DNA of 64,000 nt from Gaetbulibacter_B jejuensis. Lineage in GTDB: Bacteria > Bacteroidota > Bacteroidia > Flavobacteriales > Flavobacteriaceae. Below, in pieces: positions 25,415 through 33,680 of this stretch. The first letter of the stretch is position 1. The number at the start of each line of letters is the position of its first letter. The notes beneath the pieces were generated by a model. The model had not been told where the DNA came from. It saw nothing but the letters and a program-made list of their open reading frames with translations, and did no database searches. The DNA is taken from contig NZ_BAAAGF010000002.1 of the NCBI RefSeq assembly GCF_039524015.1, positions 248,001-312,000 on the forward strand, written 5' to 3'. The translations under genes were made by a program, and so were the position numbers.

Positions 25415-26374
25415 TTATTTAACCATTTTTACAGAATTGATGTGTCCATGACCATCATATTCTTTTATAGAGTTGTTTGGGTCAACAATCCACTCGCCAT
25501 CAACAATGTATTTGTAGTGATGTTTTCCACCAGATAGAAGTATGGTAGATGTCCATCCTTTATCGGTTTTGGTCATTTTTATTTCGTGCTCGTTCCAATC
25601 ATTAAAAGAACCAGCAAGAATTACAGTGTTAGCGTCTTTAAAACCAAAAAGATTAAATGTAACAGGAACTTGTATATTGATAACAGAGTTGTAACCATCA
25701 TACTCGTTTCTTTTTTTAGAAGGATTGTCAGGGTCTTCTATCCAGTTACCATCAACTATAAACTTGTATTGATATTCTCCTGGTTTTAAGTCTAGGGTAA
25801 GTTCCCAGCCATTAGTTGTTTTGATCATTTTAAATAAGTGTTCATCCCAACGGTTAAAACTACCGCTTAAGATTACACTTTTTGCGTTCTCATAACCGTT
25901 TAATTTAAAACATGCATTTCCGTTTGGATCAGGAACAGCAGTGTAAATCTTAAGATTGTATGTGTGGTAATTGTTTCCGTGGTTATCAACTGCAGGAGCA
26001 ATATTGGATACCTTGTTGCTAGGTTCTGCCCAATACGAATTGTTTATTACAAACTTAAACTCCCAAGAAAATTCATCAGTAAAATCAGAAAGTTTTTTTC
26101 TTAATTCATAAGTGTATTCACCTACTTTGTTCATTTTCCATTTGTCTCTAGACCAAAGGTTGAACTCTCCAGAAACGACAACATTTTCAATGTCAAAATC
26201 TTTAAAGTCCATCTTTCTGCCAGTATGCTCATTGGTGTATTCTTTGTAGTCTCTAACATCAAAAGTAAACACGACATCTTCACCTTCAATTTTGTAGCCT
26301 AAAGTGTTGCCATTTTGTGCTACGAGGTTTAAGCTTAAAAAGCAAAGGCATAAATATGTTATGACTAATTTCAA
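25415..26374 (-). CDS. secreted protein with three glycogen-binding-like (CBM48/AMPK-type) repeats
   Basis: A 319-residue protein with signal peptide ending LVAQ (residue 20). Three tandem early-set beta domains lie at about 25-143, 152-236 and 238-319. The last two share G-S-F-N-x-W-x-E-H, a Lys-Met step and YKFIVDG-x-W-x-x-DP. The first is a diverged copy with GEFNLW and WEFKFVINN. Such modules bind alpha-glucans in AMPK beta subunits and branching enzymes; the Trp and Lys positions are kept here. No enzyme domain is present, so it is probably a binding or scaffold protein outside the cytoplasm. The start is TTG 26374, overlapping the TGA of the upstream protease gene (TTGA), which implies coupled translation. 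Confidence 0.82.
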   Translation of the reverse strand: MKLVITYLCLCFLSLNLVAQNGNTLGYKIEGEDVVFTFDVRDYKEYTNEHTGRKMDFKDFDIENVVVSGEFNLWSRDKWKMNKVGEYTYELRKKLSDFTDEFSWEFKFVINNSYWAEPSNKVSNIAPAVDNHGNNYHTYNLKIYTAVPDPNGNACFKLNGYENAKSVILSGSFNRWDEHLFKMIKTTNGWELTLDLKPGEYQYKFIVDGNWIEDPDNPSKKRNEYDGYNSVINIQVPVTFNLFGFKDANTVILAGSFNDWNEHEIKMTKTDKGWTSTILLSGGKHHYKYIVDGEWIVDPNNSIKEYDGHGHINSVKMVK

Positions 26375-27330
26375 TCCTTTATGTTTGGATGCTTTACGAA
26401 GTAAAGTTTTTCTTTTTTATAGTTTATAATTGTTCTTTTCTGCTGAAAAAACTCAAAGCCTAAAACACCATCTAACTTGGTTCCGAAGGCTTCGTTCATT
26501 TTACTTAAATTGGTCAATATTGTGTTCATTGGGCCAAAGTAAATAGTTTCACTCAGTTTAACACGATGCAATTTCCCTGCCAAAACTTCAATTTTGGAAT
26601 TACTTGCTCCTGTAAGCATGAGTCTTTCTTTAGGATGGAAATATTTTAAAACCTTTTTGCTAACTGATTTGTTTATTTGATTAAGCTCAGCAGCACTATC
26701 CAATCCCATTTTTAAGTTTTGACCATTTACCGTTGCGTTGAGTACAATAGTATGGTTTTTTAATTTGAAATCAATGCTATCTGTTATTTTTTCTAGATAA
26801 ACATACTTATCTAGTTTTTCGCCAAACCTATCTGTTTTAGTAAGTGTAATTTGGTTTAAGTATAAATCTATAAATACTTCGTAGTCTTTCAATATGTTAA
26901 AACCAATAACACCTAAAAGGTTCATTTTTTTTGTTCTTTCAATATGAGAAAGGTCAATAACATCAGAGGTTTTGTTTTCCAAAATCAAATTTTGAATTAC
27001 AAACTGACTGAGTTGTCTTTCTAAAGGGTCGTCAACAATATTCACTACACCAGATGTTTCGTTTTTCTTTTTATTGTGACTGTATTTTATTGGGAAATGA
27101 ACTTTGTTTAAAATTAAAGTTTCAGAGCCAGTATCTATTATAAAATTACCTTCTTTCCCTAACAGTTTAGCTTCAACAACAATTAAATGGTCAATAAGCT
27201 TAAAAGGAATTCTAGTAGTATAATCGTTTATAATTTCAGCTTCGGTAAAAGATACATACTCTACTTTAAAATTGGAAAACGCTTTTCCTGTAGTGATAAA
27301 AAGTATGAATATGAGTAGTATCTTTTGCAT
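26371..27330 (-). CDS. secreted retropepsin-like aspartic protease
   Basis: A 319-residue protein with signal peptide (cleavage near KAFS, residue 19). It has two aspartyl-protease-like lobes. The first carries FIIDTGSETLIL with the catalytic DTGS at residues 66-69 and a following LLGVIGFNIL strand. The second carries MGLDSAAELNQ with Asp 211-Ser-Ala and LDGVLGFEFF. This is a bilobal arrangement in a single chain, in which the second lobe has D-S-A instead of D-T/S-G. Substrates are unknown. The stop overlaps the start of the carbohydrate-binding gene, so the two products probably work in the same compartment. Confidence 0.82.
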   Translation of the reverse strand: MQKILLIFILFITTGKAFSNFKVEYVSFTEAEIINDYTTRIPFKLIDHLIVVEAKLLGKEGNFIIDTGSETLILNKVHFPIKYSHNKKKNETSGVVNIVDDPLERQLSQFVIQNLILENKTSDVIDLSHIERTKKMNLLGVIGFNILKDYEVFIDLYLNQITLTKTDRFGEKLDKYVYLEKITDSIDFKLKNHTIVLNATVNGQNLKMGLDSAAELNQINKSVSKKVLKYFHPKERLMLTGASNSKIEVLAGKLHRVKLSETIYFGPMNTILTNLSKMNEAFGTKLDGVLGFEFFQQKRTIINYKKEKLYFVKHPNIKD

Positions 27331-27479
27331 ATAGTTAAGACTCTAAAAATTGAATATTGTTACATGTTTTTATAGTAAATGTGCTTTTGTAAGTGTTTTT
27401 AATTAGTATCAAAATTTGTTTATATGCATTACATCATAAAAATGCTTTACTTTGTAATGTAACTGTAAGATACATATTT

Positions 27480-28100
27480 ATGGCTGAATTTGTGAAAATT
27501 TATGCGGAGAATCCTAATCCTAAGCAAATTGCTAAAGTGATTAAGGTGCTTAAAAATGGTGGATTGATTATTTATCCAACAGATACGGTTTATGGTTTAG
27601 GTTGTGATATTACAAACACTAAGGCTTTAGAGCGTATTGCTCAAATAAAAAACGTAAAGTTAGATAAAGCTAACTTTTCATTTATTTGTCATGATTTAAG
27701 CAATTTAAGTGACTATGTTAAGCAAATAGACACTACGACTTTTAAGATTTTAAAACGAGCATTACCTGGTCCTTATACGTTTATTTTACCAGGAGCGAAG
27801 ACCTTACCAAATGCTTTTAAAAAGAAAAAGACAGTAGGTATTCGTGTGCCTGATAATACTATTGCTCAAGAAATTGTGAAGCAATTAGGTAACCCTATTA
27901 TTTCAACATCTATACGTGATGAAGATGAAGTTTTGGAATATACAACTGATCCTGAACTTATATTGGAGAAATGGAATAACCGAGTTGATTTGGTAATTGA
28001 TGGAGGTTATGGTGATAATGAAGCATCAACTGTTATTGACCTTTCAGAAGAAGAACCAATTATTGTTAGGGAAGGCAAAGGAAGTTTGGAAATATTTTAA
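27480..28100 (+). CDS. YrdC/Sua5/YciO family protein (threonylcarbamoyl-AMP synthase type)
   Basis: A 206-residue protein taken from ATG 27480; the open frame upstream encodes no conserved sequence. The YrdC fold is shown by GGLIIYPTDTVYGLGCD, the KxR-like ATP/threonine region KRALPGPYTFIL and VGIRVPDN, and NPIISTSIRDEDE. Sua5/TsaC members make threonylcarbamoyl-AMP for the t6A37 modification of tRNA. The YciO branch is closely similar and less well defined, and the TFILPGAKTLPNAFKKKKTVGIR region resembles YciO. A strong terminator follows seven bases after the stop. Confidence 0.85.
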   Translation: MAEFVKIYAENPNPKQIAKVIKVLKNGGLIIYPTDTVYGLGCDITNTKALERIAQIKNVKLDKANFSFICHDLSNLSDYVKQIDTTTFKILKRALPGPYTFILPGAKTLPNAFKKKKTVGIRVPDNTIAQEIVKQLGNPIISTSIRDEDEVLEYTTDPELILEKWNNRVDLVIDGGYGDNEASTVIDLSEEEPIIVREGKGSLEIF

Positions 28101-28103
28101 ATA

Positions 28104-28135
28104 AAAAAGCTCAACCAATGGTTGAGCTTTTCTTT
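28104..28135. terminator. bidirectional intrinsic terminator
   Basis: A perfect 10-bp stem AAGCTCAACC (28107-28116) and GGTTGAGCTT (28120-28129) has a 3-base loop. T-rich sequence follows on the plus strand and an A-run on the other side. It serves both the YrdC gene and the convergent OmpA gene. Confidence 0.9.
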
Positions 28136-28151
28136 TTCTATAAAGAAGCAA

Positions 28152-29012
28152 TTAGTTAGTACCAGCTTCTAAGTTTTTCATTTCTTTTTCAATCATATCG
28201 TAGAACTCATCGATTTTTGGTAAAATCACAATTCTAGTACGACGGTTAGCTGCTTTACCTTCAGCAGTGTCATTAGATGCAACAGGAACAAACTCTGCAC
28301 GACCTGCAGCAATAAGTTTAGATGAAGAAACACCTAAATCTTCAAGTACGCGAACTACAGATGTAGCACGTTTAACACTTAAATCCCAGTTGTCAACCAA
28401 TGGTGGTTTATTGTAAGGAACAGGGTCAGTGTGTGCTTCTACCATACACTCAAAGTTTGGTTTGCTGTTAACTACTTTAGCAACTTTACCTAAAACTTCT
28501 TTAGCGCGCTCGTTTACAACATAGCTTCCGCTTTTAAATAAAAGTTTGTCAGCAATTGAAATAAATACAACTCCTTTTTCTACGTTTACCTCAATGTCAG
28601 GATCGTTAATACCAACTTCTTTTTTCAAGCTAGTTACTAAAGCCAACATTACACTATCTTTTTTAGTGATAGCATCTTGTAAACGAGAGATTTTAAGGTC
28701 TTTTTCTTTCATGCTTTCTAAAGTTTTTTCAACGTTAGAAGCACCTTTTGAAGTAAGAATCGTTAAATCCTTGTTACTTTGAATTAGGTTGTCGTTAGAT
28801 TTTTTTAAGTCAGAAATTCTGTCTTCTAAAGCTTCAGCTCTTGCAATCGCAGAAGCCTTATCAGATAAACAGCTGTTTAATTTAACAGTTGCAGTATTTA
28901 ATAGGTCTTGTGTTTCTTGTTGTTTCGCTTCAAGTGCTGCATATTCTTTTTTAGATACACATGATCCAAAAAGCAACATGGCTGAAACACTTAATAACAT
29001 TAGTTTTTTCAT
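28152..29012 (-). CDS. OmpA family lipoprotein
   Basis: A 286-residue protein taken from ATG 29012, which places a lipoprotein signal (MKKLMLLSVSAMLLFGSC, Cys 18) at the N-terminus; the frame upstream is unlikely to be translated. A coiled coil at about residues 20-135 leads to an OmpA/MotB peptidoglycan-binding domain at about 150-275. That domain has VEAHTDPVPYN, NWDLSVKRATSVVRVL, GRAEFVPV and NRRTRI, the residues that bind diaminopimelate in this fold. It probably links the outer membrane to the cell wall. A TAATTTTG element (29058-29051 on the minus strand) matches the -7 consensus, but no good -33 partner is seen. Confidence 0.93.
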   Translation of the reverse strand: MKKLMLLSVSAMLLFGSCVSKKEYAALEAKQQETQDLLNTATVKLNSCLSDKASAIARAEALEDRISDLKKSNDNLIQSNKDLTILTSKGASNVEKTLESMKEKDLKISRLQDAITKKDSVMLALVTSLKKEVGINDPDIEVNVEKGVVFISIADKLLFKSGSYVVNERAKEVLGKVAKVVNSKPNFECMVEAHTDPVPYNKPPLVDNWDLSVKRATSVVRVLEDLGVSSSKLIAAGRAEFVPVASNDTAEGKAANRRTRIVILPKIDEFYDMIEKEMKNLEAGTN

Positions 29013-29117
29013 AATTAGTGTGTGATTAAATAATTTGTAATTTAACATACCAAAATTATATAAAAGATTACTCCGTTTGGTATATGTTAACAAAAACTTT
29101 AACAATTTTATAAACAA

Positions 29118-30098
29118 TTAAAATCTTTTATCCTTATTTACGTAATAAGACCACACTATAGATTTTTTATGGTAGTAATTTTCTTTCTTTTTTTGTGAAT
29201 TTCGAAATTTTAAAAGCTTAGGTAGTTTTGCGTAAAATGCAAAGTGTGCTTTAATGATTGCTAAAAAATGCTGAGGCTTAAACTCTAGTAAAAACTTGAT
29301 GCCAGCTACACCATCTAAAAGTAACCTAGTAAACACTTTTGGTATTATTGAGCCATGAGCATTTTTAACTAAGGTATAAAGACTATTTCTAAAGTTTAAA
29401 TACGTTTTTTTTGCATTAGAATTTTTCAGTGTTGCACCACCAACATGGTATATACTTGATGTGCCAATGTATTTTGTTGTATACCCTTTGTTGTAGGCTC
29501 TCCAGCACAAATCAATTTCTTCCATGTGGGCAAAAAAGTCTTCATCAAATCCATTGAGTTCTCCAAAAACAGATCGCTTTATAAATAAACAAGCACCTGT
29601 TGCCCAAAAAATAGTAGCAATATCATTGTATTGACCATTATCTTTTTCAAGAGTGTTGAAGATGCGACCTCTGCAAAAAGGGTAACCATATTTATCTAGA
29701 TAGCCTCCTGCAGCTCCAGCATATTCAAAATGGTCTTTTTGTTTGTAATCTAAAATTTTTGGCTGCGCAATGGCAATGTTTTTATCGTTGCTAAAAGCCT
29801 CTTGAATAGGTGTAAGCCAATTAGGAGTTACTTCTACATCGCTATTGAGTAAACAAAATACATCAGCATCAATAGTATTAAGAGCATCGTTATAGCCTTT
29901 GGCATAACCACCATTTGTAGAATTGACAATAACTTTAATGTTAGGATATTCTGTTTTTAAAAACTCAACGGAGTTATCTGTTGAAGCATTATCAGCTACG
30001 TAAATATCAGCATTTTGAGAATAAGCAACAACCGATGGTAAGAACTGTTCTAAAAGTTTCTTTCCGTTCCAATTAAGTATGACGACAGCTATTTTCAT
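29118..30098 (-). CDS. family 2 glycosyltransferase
   Basis: A 326-residue inverting glycosyltransferase of the GT2/WbbL (rhamnosyltransferase-like) group. It shows the opening VVILNWNGKKLL, VADNASTDNSVEFL, the nucleotide-sugar site LLNSDVEVTPNW, the acceptor region ATGACLFIKRSVF and the ED element FFAHMEEIDLCWRAY. The C-terminal 70 residues are basic and may associate with the inner membrane. It likely transfers a sugar to a surface glycan or lipid-linked precursor, but there is no glycan cluster around it. It overlaps the upstream HSDR_N-like gene by four bases. Confidence 0.93.
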   Translation of the reverse strand: MKIAVVILNWNGKKLLEQFLPSVVAYSQNADIYVADNASTDNSVEFLKTEYPNIKVIVNSTNGGYAKGYNDALNTIDADVFCLLNSDVEVTPNWLTPIQEAFSNDKNIAIAQPKILDYKQKDHFEYAGAAGGYLDKYGYPFCRGRIFNTLEKDNGQYNDIATIFWATGACLFIKRSVFGELNGFDEDFFAHMEEIDLCWRAYNKGYTTKYIGTSSIYHVGGATLKNSNAKKTYLNFRNSLYTLVKNAHGSIIPKVFTRLLLDGVAGIKFLLEFKPQHFLAIIKAHFAFYAKLPKLLKFRNSQKKKENYYHKKSIVWSYYVNKDKRF

Positions 30099-30541
30099 TT
30101 TTGATATTCAGGAATGTCTCTTAAAAACACGTAGCGTTCATTTTCAAAGTCCATTTGGCAATAATAATGATTAATTCCGTTGGTAACCATTAAATAGGTT
30201 GCGTTTAACTCTAAATTGTAACGTGCAATTTGATCAAAGACAGTTTGGTCGATATTAATTTTTGGTGCTTTACATTCTACAACCAAATGTATTTGTCCGT
30301 TTGGGTTATAAACGACTATATCGTAGCGTTTTCGTAAATCGTTGACCGTTAATTCTTTTTCAACATTAATTAAAGATTTTGGATATTTTTTCTCTTCAAT
30401 TAAAAACTGTAAACAATGTTGTCTTACCCATTCTTCAGGTTGTAAAACCACAAATTTTTTGCGAATAGCATCAAAAATAGAAACTTTATTTTCGTTATTT
30501 TTGAATCGAAACGAGTATGTAGGAAAATTTAGTTTTTGCAC
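30095..30541 (-). CDS. stand-alone HsdR N-terminal-type (PD-(D/E)XK-like) protein
   Basis: A 148-residue protein. I place the start at GTG 30541 so that it begins MQKLNFPTYSFRFK, which is where I recall flavobacterial homologues starting. A TTG at 30568 would add nine residues and overlap the divergent holA start. The core is a nuclease-like fold of the type I restriction HsdR N-terminal kind: WVRQHCLQFLIEEKKYP, the Asp in RKRYDIVVYN and the E-x-K pair in LVVECKAPKI. No methylase, specificity or helicase gene is nearby, so it is not a restriction system. It is a conserved orphan between holA and a glycosyltransferase. Confidence 0.82.
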   Translation of the reverse strand: MQKLNFPTYSFRFKNNENKVSIFDAIRKKFVVLQPEEWVRQHCLQFLIEEKKYPKSLINVEKELTVNDLRKRYDIVVYNPNGQIHLVVECKAPKINIDQTVFDQIARYNLELNATYLMVTNGINHYYCQMDFENERYVFLRDIPEYQK

Positions 30542-30567
30542 ACTACAAATTTGGTGAAAATTTTTCA

Positions 30568-31572
30568 ATGGACGAAGTCAAAGAATTAGTAAGCGATATA
30601 CGGAAAGGACACATTAAACCTGTTTATTTTTTAATGGGTGAGGAGCCTTATTATATAGATAAGTTGTCAGAATTTATTGAAGACAATATTTTAAGCGAGG
30701 AGGAAAAAGGGTTTAACCAAATGGTACTTTACGGAAGAGATGTGAGTGTTGAGGATATTATAGGTAATGCTAAGCGTTTTCCTATGATGGCAGAGCACCA
30801 AGTGGTTATAGTAAAAGAAGCTCAAGATCTTTCTAGAACTATTGATAAGTTGGAAGCCTACGTTGCAAATCCGCAACCAACAACTATTTTGGTTGTAAAT
30901 TATAAGTACAAGAAAATTGATAAACGAAAGTCGCTTTATAAGGCTATAAAGAAAAATGGTGTTGTCTTTGAAAGCAAAAAACTATACGACAATCAGGTGC
31001 CAGATTGGATTAGGAGAGTGTTGTCTGGTCAAAGCTATTCAATAACTCCAAAAGCAGCATTGATGCTTGCTGAATTTTTAGGAACCGATTTAAGCAAAAT
31101 AAATAATGAGCTTGAAAAACTAAAGATTGTACTTCCTGAAGGCACTGAGATTACTCCTGAGCATATTGAGCAAAATATTGGAATTAGCAAAGATTATAAT
31201 AATTTTGAATTGCACAAAGCTATTGGAGATAGAGATACTAAAAAAGCCTTTAAGATTATTAAGTATTTTGGTGAAAACCCAAAAGATAACCCAATGGTAG
31301 TTACAGTTTCATTACTTCATAGTTATTTTTCTAAACTATTGCAGTTACATGGATTAAATGATAAGTCGTCCAGAAACGTTGCGTCTGCCTTAAAAATAAA
31401 CCCTTATTTTGCTAACGAATATATTGTAGCAGCACGTAACTATCCAATGAAAAAAGTAAGTGCTGTTATTGCCTCACTAAGAGAGTTTGATGTAAAGAGT
31501 AAAGGTGTTGGTGCTAACTCAATACCGCAAAGCGATTTACTTAAGGAATTAATGGTTAGAATTATGAATTAA
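30568..31572 (+). CDS. holA: DNA polymerase III subunit delta
   Basis: A 334-residue clamp-loader delta subunit. The opening LVSDIRKGHIKPVYFLMGEEPYYIDKL, the FPMMAEHQVVIVKEAQDL stretch and the central LAEFLGTDLSKINNELEKL are typical of HolA. As in other delta subunits, no functional Walker A motif is present. Its role is to open the beta clamp as part of the clamp loader. The start is ATG 30568. The stop overlaps the convergent unknown gene's stop at 31569-31572, so no terminator can separate them. Confidence 0.95.
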   Translation: MDEVKELVSDIRKGHIKPVYFLMGEEPYYIDKLSEFIEDNILSEEEKGFNQMVLYGRDVSVEDIIGNAKRFPMMAEHQVVIVKEAQDLSRTIDKLEAYVANPQPTTILVVNYKYKKIDKRKSLYKAIKKNGVVFESKKLYDNQVPDWIRRVLSGQSYSITPKAALMLAEFLGTDLSKINNELEKLKIVLPEGTEITPEHIEQNIGISKDYNNFELHKAIGDRDTKKAFKIIKYFGENPKDNPMVVTVSLLHSYFSKLLQLHGLNDKSSRNVASALKINPYFANEYIVAARNYPMKKVSAVIASLREFDVKSKGVGANSIPQSDLLKELMVRIMN

Positions 31573-32045
31573 GCTTCTAATTGCTCTAATTCTACAGTGT
31601 AATCGTATTGTAAATCTTCATGTAGTGTTGCAACTATTTTTTGAATGGCAACAATTTGTCTTTGATATATGTTAGTTAGCGTTACATTGTGCTTTATTGA
31701 AGGTTTAAACGCTTTTAGTTGCTTGCAAAAGTAGAGTAGAAGCTCAACTTCGGTTTCTTTTTTAAGTGAGTATCGTGCGTATTTTTTTATGAGTCTCAAT
31801 ATTTTTCTGACACTTTTTTTAATGTAGAAATAGCTGTTGGTGTTAATTTGTTCAAACAAGTCATCAATTTCAGATTTTACAGCTTCAATGTATCCTGTTT
31901 CATCATGAGATTCAAATAGTAAATAGGTGAGTAGCTCTTTGTTTTCTTTTTTAAATTTTGATAACCGTAAGCAGAGTTCTATTAATTCTTCAGAAGAACG
32001 ATGCTGTAATTCTTTTTTAATGCTAACTACAGTTGCTGCTTTCAT
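31569..32045 (-). CDS. conserved-looking helical protein of unknown function
   Basis: A 158-residue, mostly helical, basic protein without signal or membrane segments. It contains SSEELIELCLRLSKFKKENKELLTYL at the start and a Lys/Arg-rich SVRKILRLIKKYARYSLKKETEVELLLYF in the middle. I do not recognise a family. Its ATG overlaps the end of the methyltransferase gene by four bases, so it is translated in coupling with it. Its stop overlaps that of holA on the other strand. It may be a partner of the methyltransferase. Confidence 0.65.
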   Translation of the reverse strand: MKAATVVSIKKELQHRSSEELIELCLRLSKFKKENKELLTYLLFESHDETGYIEAVKSEIDDLFEQINTNSYFYIKKSVRKILRLIKKYARYSLKKETEVELLLYFCKQLKAFKPSIKHNVTLTNIYQRQIVAIQKIVATLHEDLQYDYTVELEQLEA

Positions 32046-33649
32046 AGGTTTCCTTTTAGTAGGTTAACACTAACTGTGGCGAGTTCACTATCAGGAAATT
32101 TTGAAAAATAATGCTCACTTGGAACTAAACCTGCTTCTTCAGCAATACTATTAAAAACATCAACTTCAATAATGTATTGGTCGCTATAACCATGAGTAGC
32201 GTCGTAAGCAGTAGCAGCAGTTTTCCCTAGGTTAGCAGCCGTGAGTTTAGGGTTTATGGTGTGTAATTCGATAATGAGTAAACCAAAACGTTCTACATAA
32301 GGTTTCCATTTTTGTAAATGTTCTAGCAGAGAATCTTCTACTAAATTATTACTAATGCGTTTTCCTTGATAAGCATAAGCACCAGATGATTTACTAACTC
32401 TGTTAGTAGTTGTTTTTGGAGCTTCCCAAATACGGTTGTGATCTAAAAATGTGCGTACATTAAGTAAGTCTTTTAAATCGATGTTATAGTCTTCTTTTAA
32501 ATCTTTTGCTAATAAATCTGGACGTCCTATGTCTCCCCAAATTACTTTAGCCCAAATATCAGCTTTAATTAAGTTGGCTCTAGTAACTTTTAAAGCAGCT
32601 TGGTTAAAATCTGCTCCAACCAATAATAAAGGATGTTCTTCTAATACTTTTCCTCTTGAAGTTTGGTGCTCGATAACGTCAAATATATGCTGAATAAACG
32701 CACCATTTCCACAACCCATATCTAGTATGCCTTTTGGTTGTTCGTCTATGGGTTTGTTAAAGAGTTCAATAATAACTTCGTCTATAACTTTGAAATACGT
32801 TGAATGCGCACCACCACTTCCCCAAACATTCATTTCTCTGTCAACATGTTTTTCCTTTTCATCGGGAGAATCGGTTTTTAAAATCATAGGATTTCCAAAA
32901 ATCAACTCATCTAGTTTTACAAAGGTTGGAAGGTAAGATACAGTAACGCCATAAGCACTTGCTCTTTTAGCAAAAAACAATCCTTTGTCGGTAAACTGAT
33001 AGGTGTTTTTTTTCTTAGTAAACCAATCTAAATGTGTGAAAAAGTCCAATATTTTCTTAAAACTTTCTGGGTCTTTATGGTATTCTTCAGCAGTAAAAGA
33101 GGCTTCCATAAAATATTTATGAAATAAACCATTAACTCCTAATAACACAATTATAGGAGCAACAATAACACCTTCAATGTGTTTTAAAATTTGTTGTTCA
33201 ATACTGTTTTCTTCTACTTTGCCTAATCCAAAGTTTTGCTCAAATTTTTTGAATATGCGTTCAAGAGCGATAAATGCATCAGCACCAATTCGGTCTTCAG
33301 GAAATTTAACCGAGTAATCCAAAAGCTTTACAGCATCTTCATATAAATGAACAAGTTCAAAAGCCTTTTTACTGTTAGCATTAATTTCGTACTCTACTTT
33401 GTCATTGGCATTGTCTAGGTGCTGAGTAAGCCAACCTTGAGCAGACAAAATTCTTAACGCAATATTGAGATAGCCATCGTTAGCATTGAACTTTTCGGTT
33501 AATTCTGTTAGACTACACGTTTTATTTTCTAAAAGGTACTGTAATACTCCTTTTGAATTCAAAGTATGAGCAGTAGTAGCAGTAGCAATACCATCAAGGT
33601 GTTTAAAAATATTACTTCTTAATTGCTGTTTGTCTTGCTTTGTGAGCAT
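32042..33649 (-). CDS. class I SAM-dependent methyltransferase with winged-helix N-terminus
   Basis: A 535-residue protein. Two winged-helix-like segments precede the methyltransferase: one at about residues 28-75 (CSLTELTEKFNANDGYLNIALRIL) and a second at about 185-235 (ending with TYQFTDKGLFFAKRA). SAM-binding motif I is LDMGCGNGAF at residues 309-318, with VGADFNQAALK as motif II. This layout, a dimerisation/winged-helix region and then a Rossmann methyltransferase, recalls O-methyltransferases and AprA-like polyketide methyltransferases, but no biosynthetic cluster is present. The substrate is unknown. The next gene overlaps its end. Confidence 0.85.
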   Translation of the reverse strand: MLTKQDKQQLRSNIFKHLDGIATATTAHTLNSKGVLQYLLENKTCSLTELTEKFNANDGYLNIALRILSAQGWLTQHLDNANDKVEYEINANSKKAFELVHLYEDAVKLLDYSVKFPEDRIGADAFIALERIFKKFEQNFGLGKVEENSIEQQILKHIEGVIVAPIIVLLGVNGLFHKYFMEASFTAEEYHKDPESFKKILDFFTHLDWFTKKKNTYQFTDKGLFFAKRASAYGVTVSYLPTFVKLDELIFGNPMILKTDSPDEKEKHVDREMNVWGSGGAHSTYFKVIDEVIIELFNKPIDEQPKGILDMGCGNGAFIQHIFDVIEHQTSRGKVLEEHPLLLVGADFNQAALKVTRANLIKADIWAKVIWGDIGRPDLLAKDLKEDYNIDLKDLLNVRTFLDHNRIWEAPKTTTNRVSKSSGAYAYQGKRISNNLVEDSLLEHLQKWKPYVERFGLLIIELHTINPKLTAANLGKTAATAYDATHGYSDQYIIEVDVFNSIAEEAGLVPSEHYFSKFPDSELATVSVNLLKGNL

Positions 33650-33680
33650 AGTTTTGGTGTAAATCGAAATTATTAATTGA

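Noticed and set aside
25409..25424. Palindrome GGTTAA-TTAT-TTAACC over the UvrD stop
   Set aside because: The stem is only six AT-rich pairs and overlaps both convergent stop codons; too weak to call a terminator.
30095..30541. Type I restriction system suggested by the HsdR N-terminal-like protein
   Set aside because: No helicase, methylase or specificity genes adjoin it; stand-alone proteins of this type are common in Bacteroidota.
29118..33649. A secondary-metabolite cluster from the glycosyltransferase and methyltransferase genes
   Set aside because: The genes are separated by holA on the other strand and no synthase, carrier protein or exporter is present.
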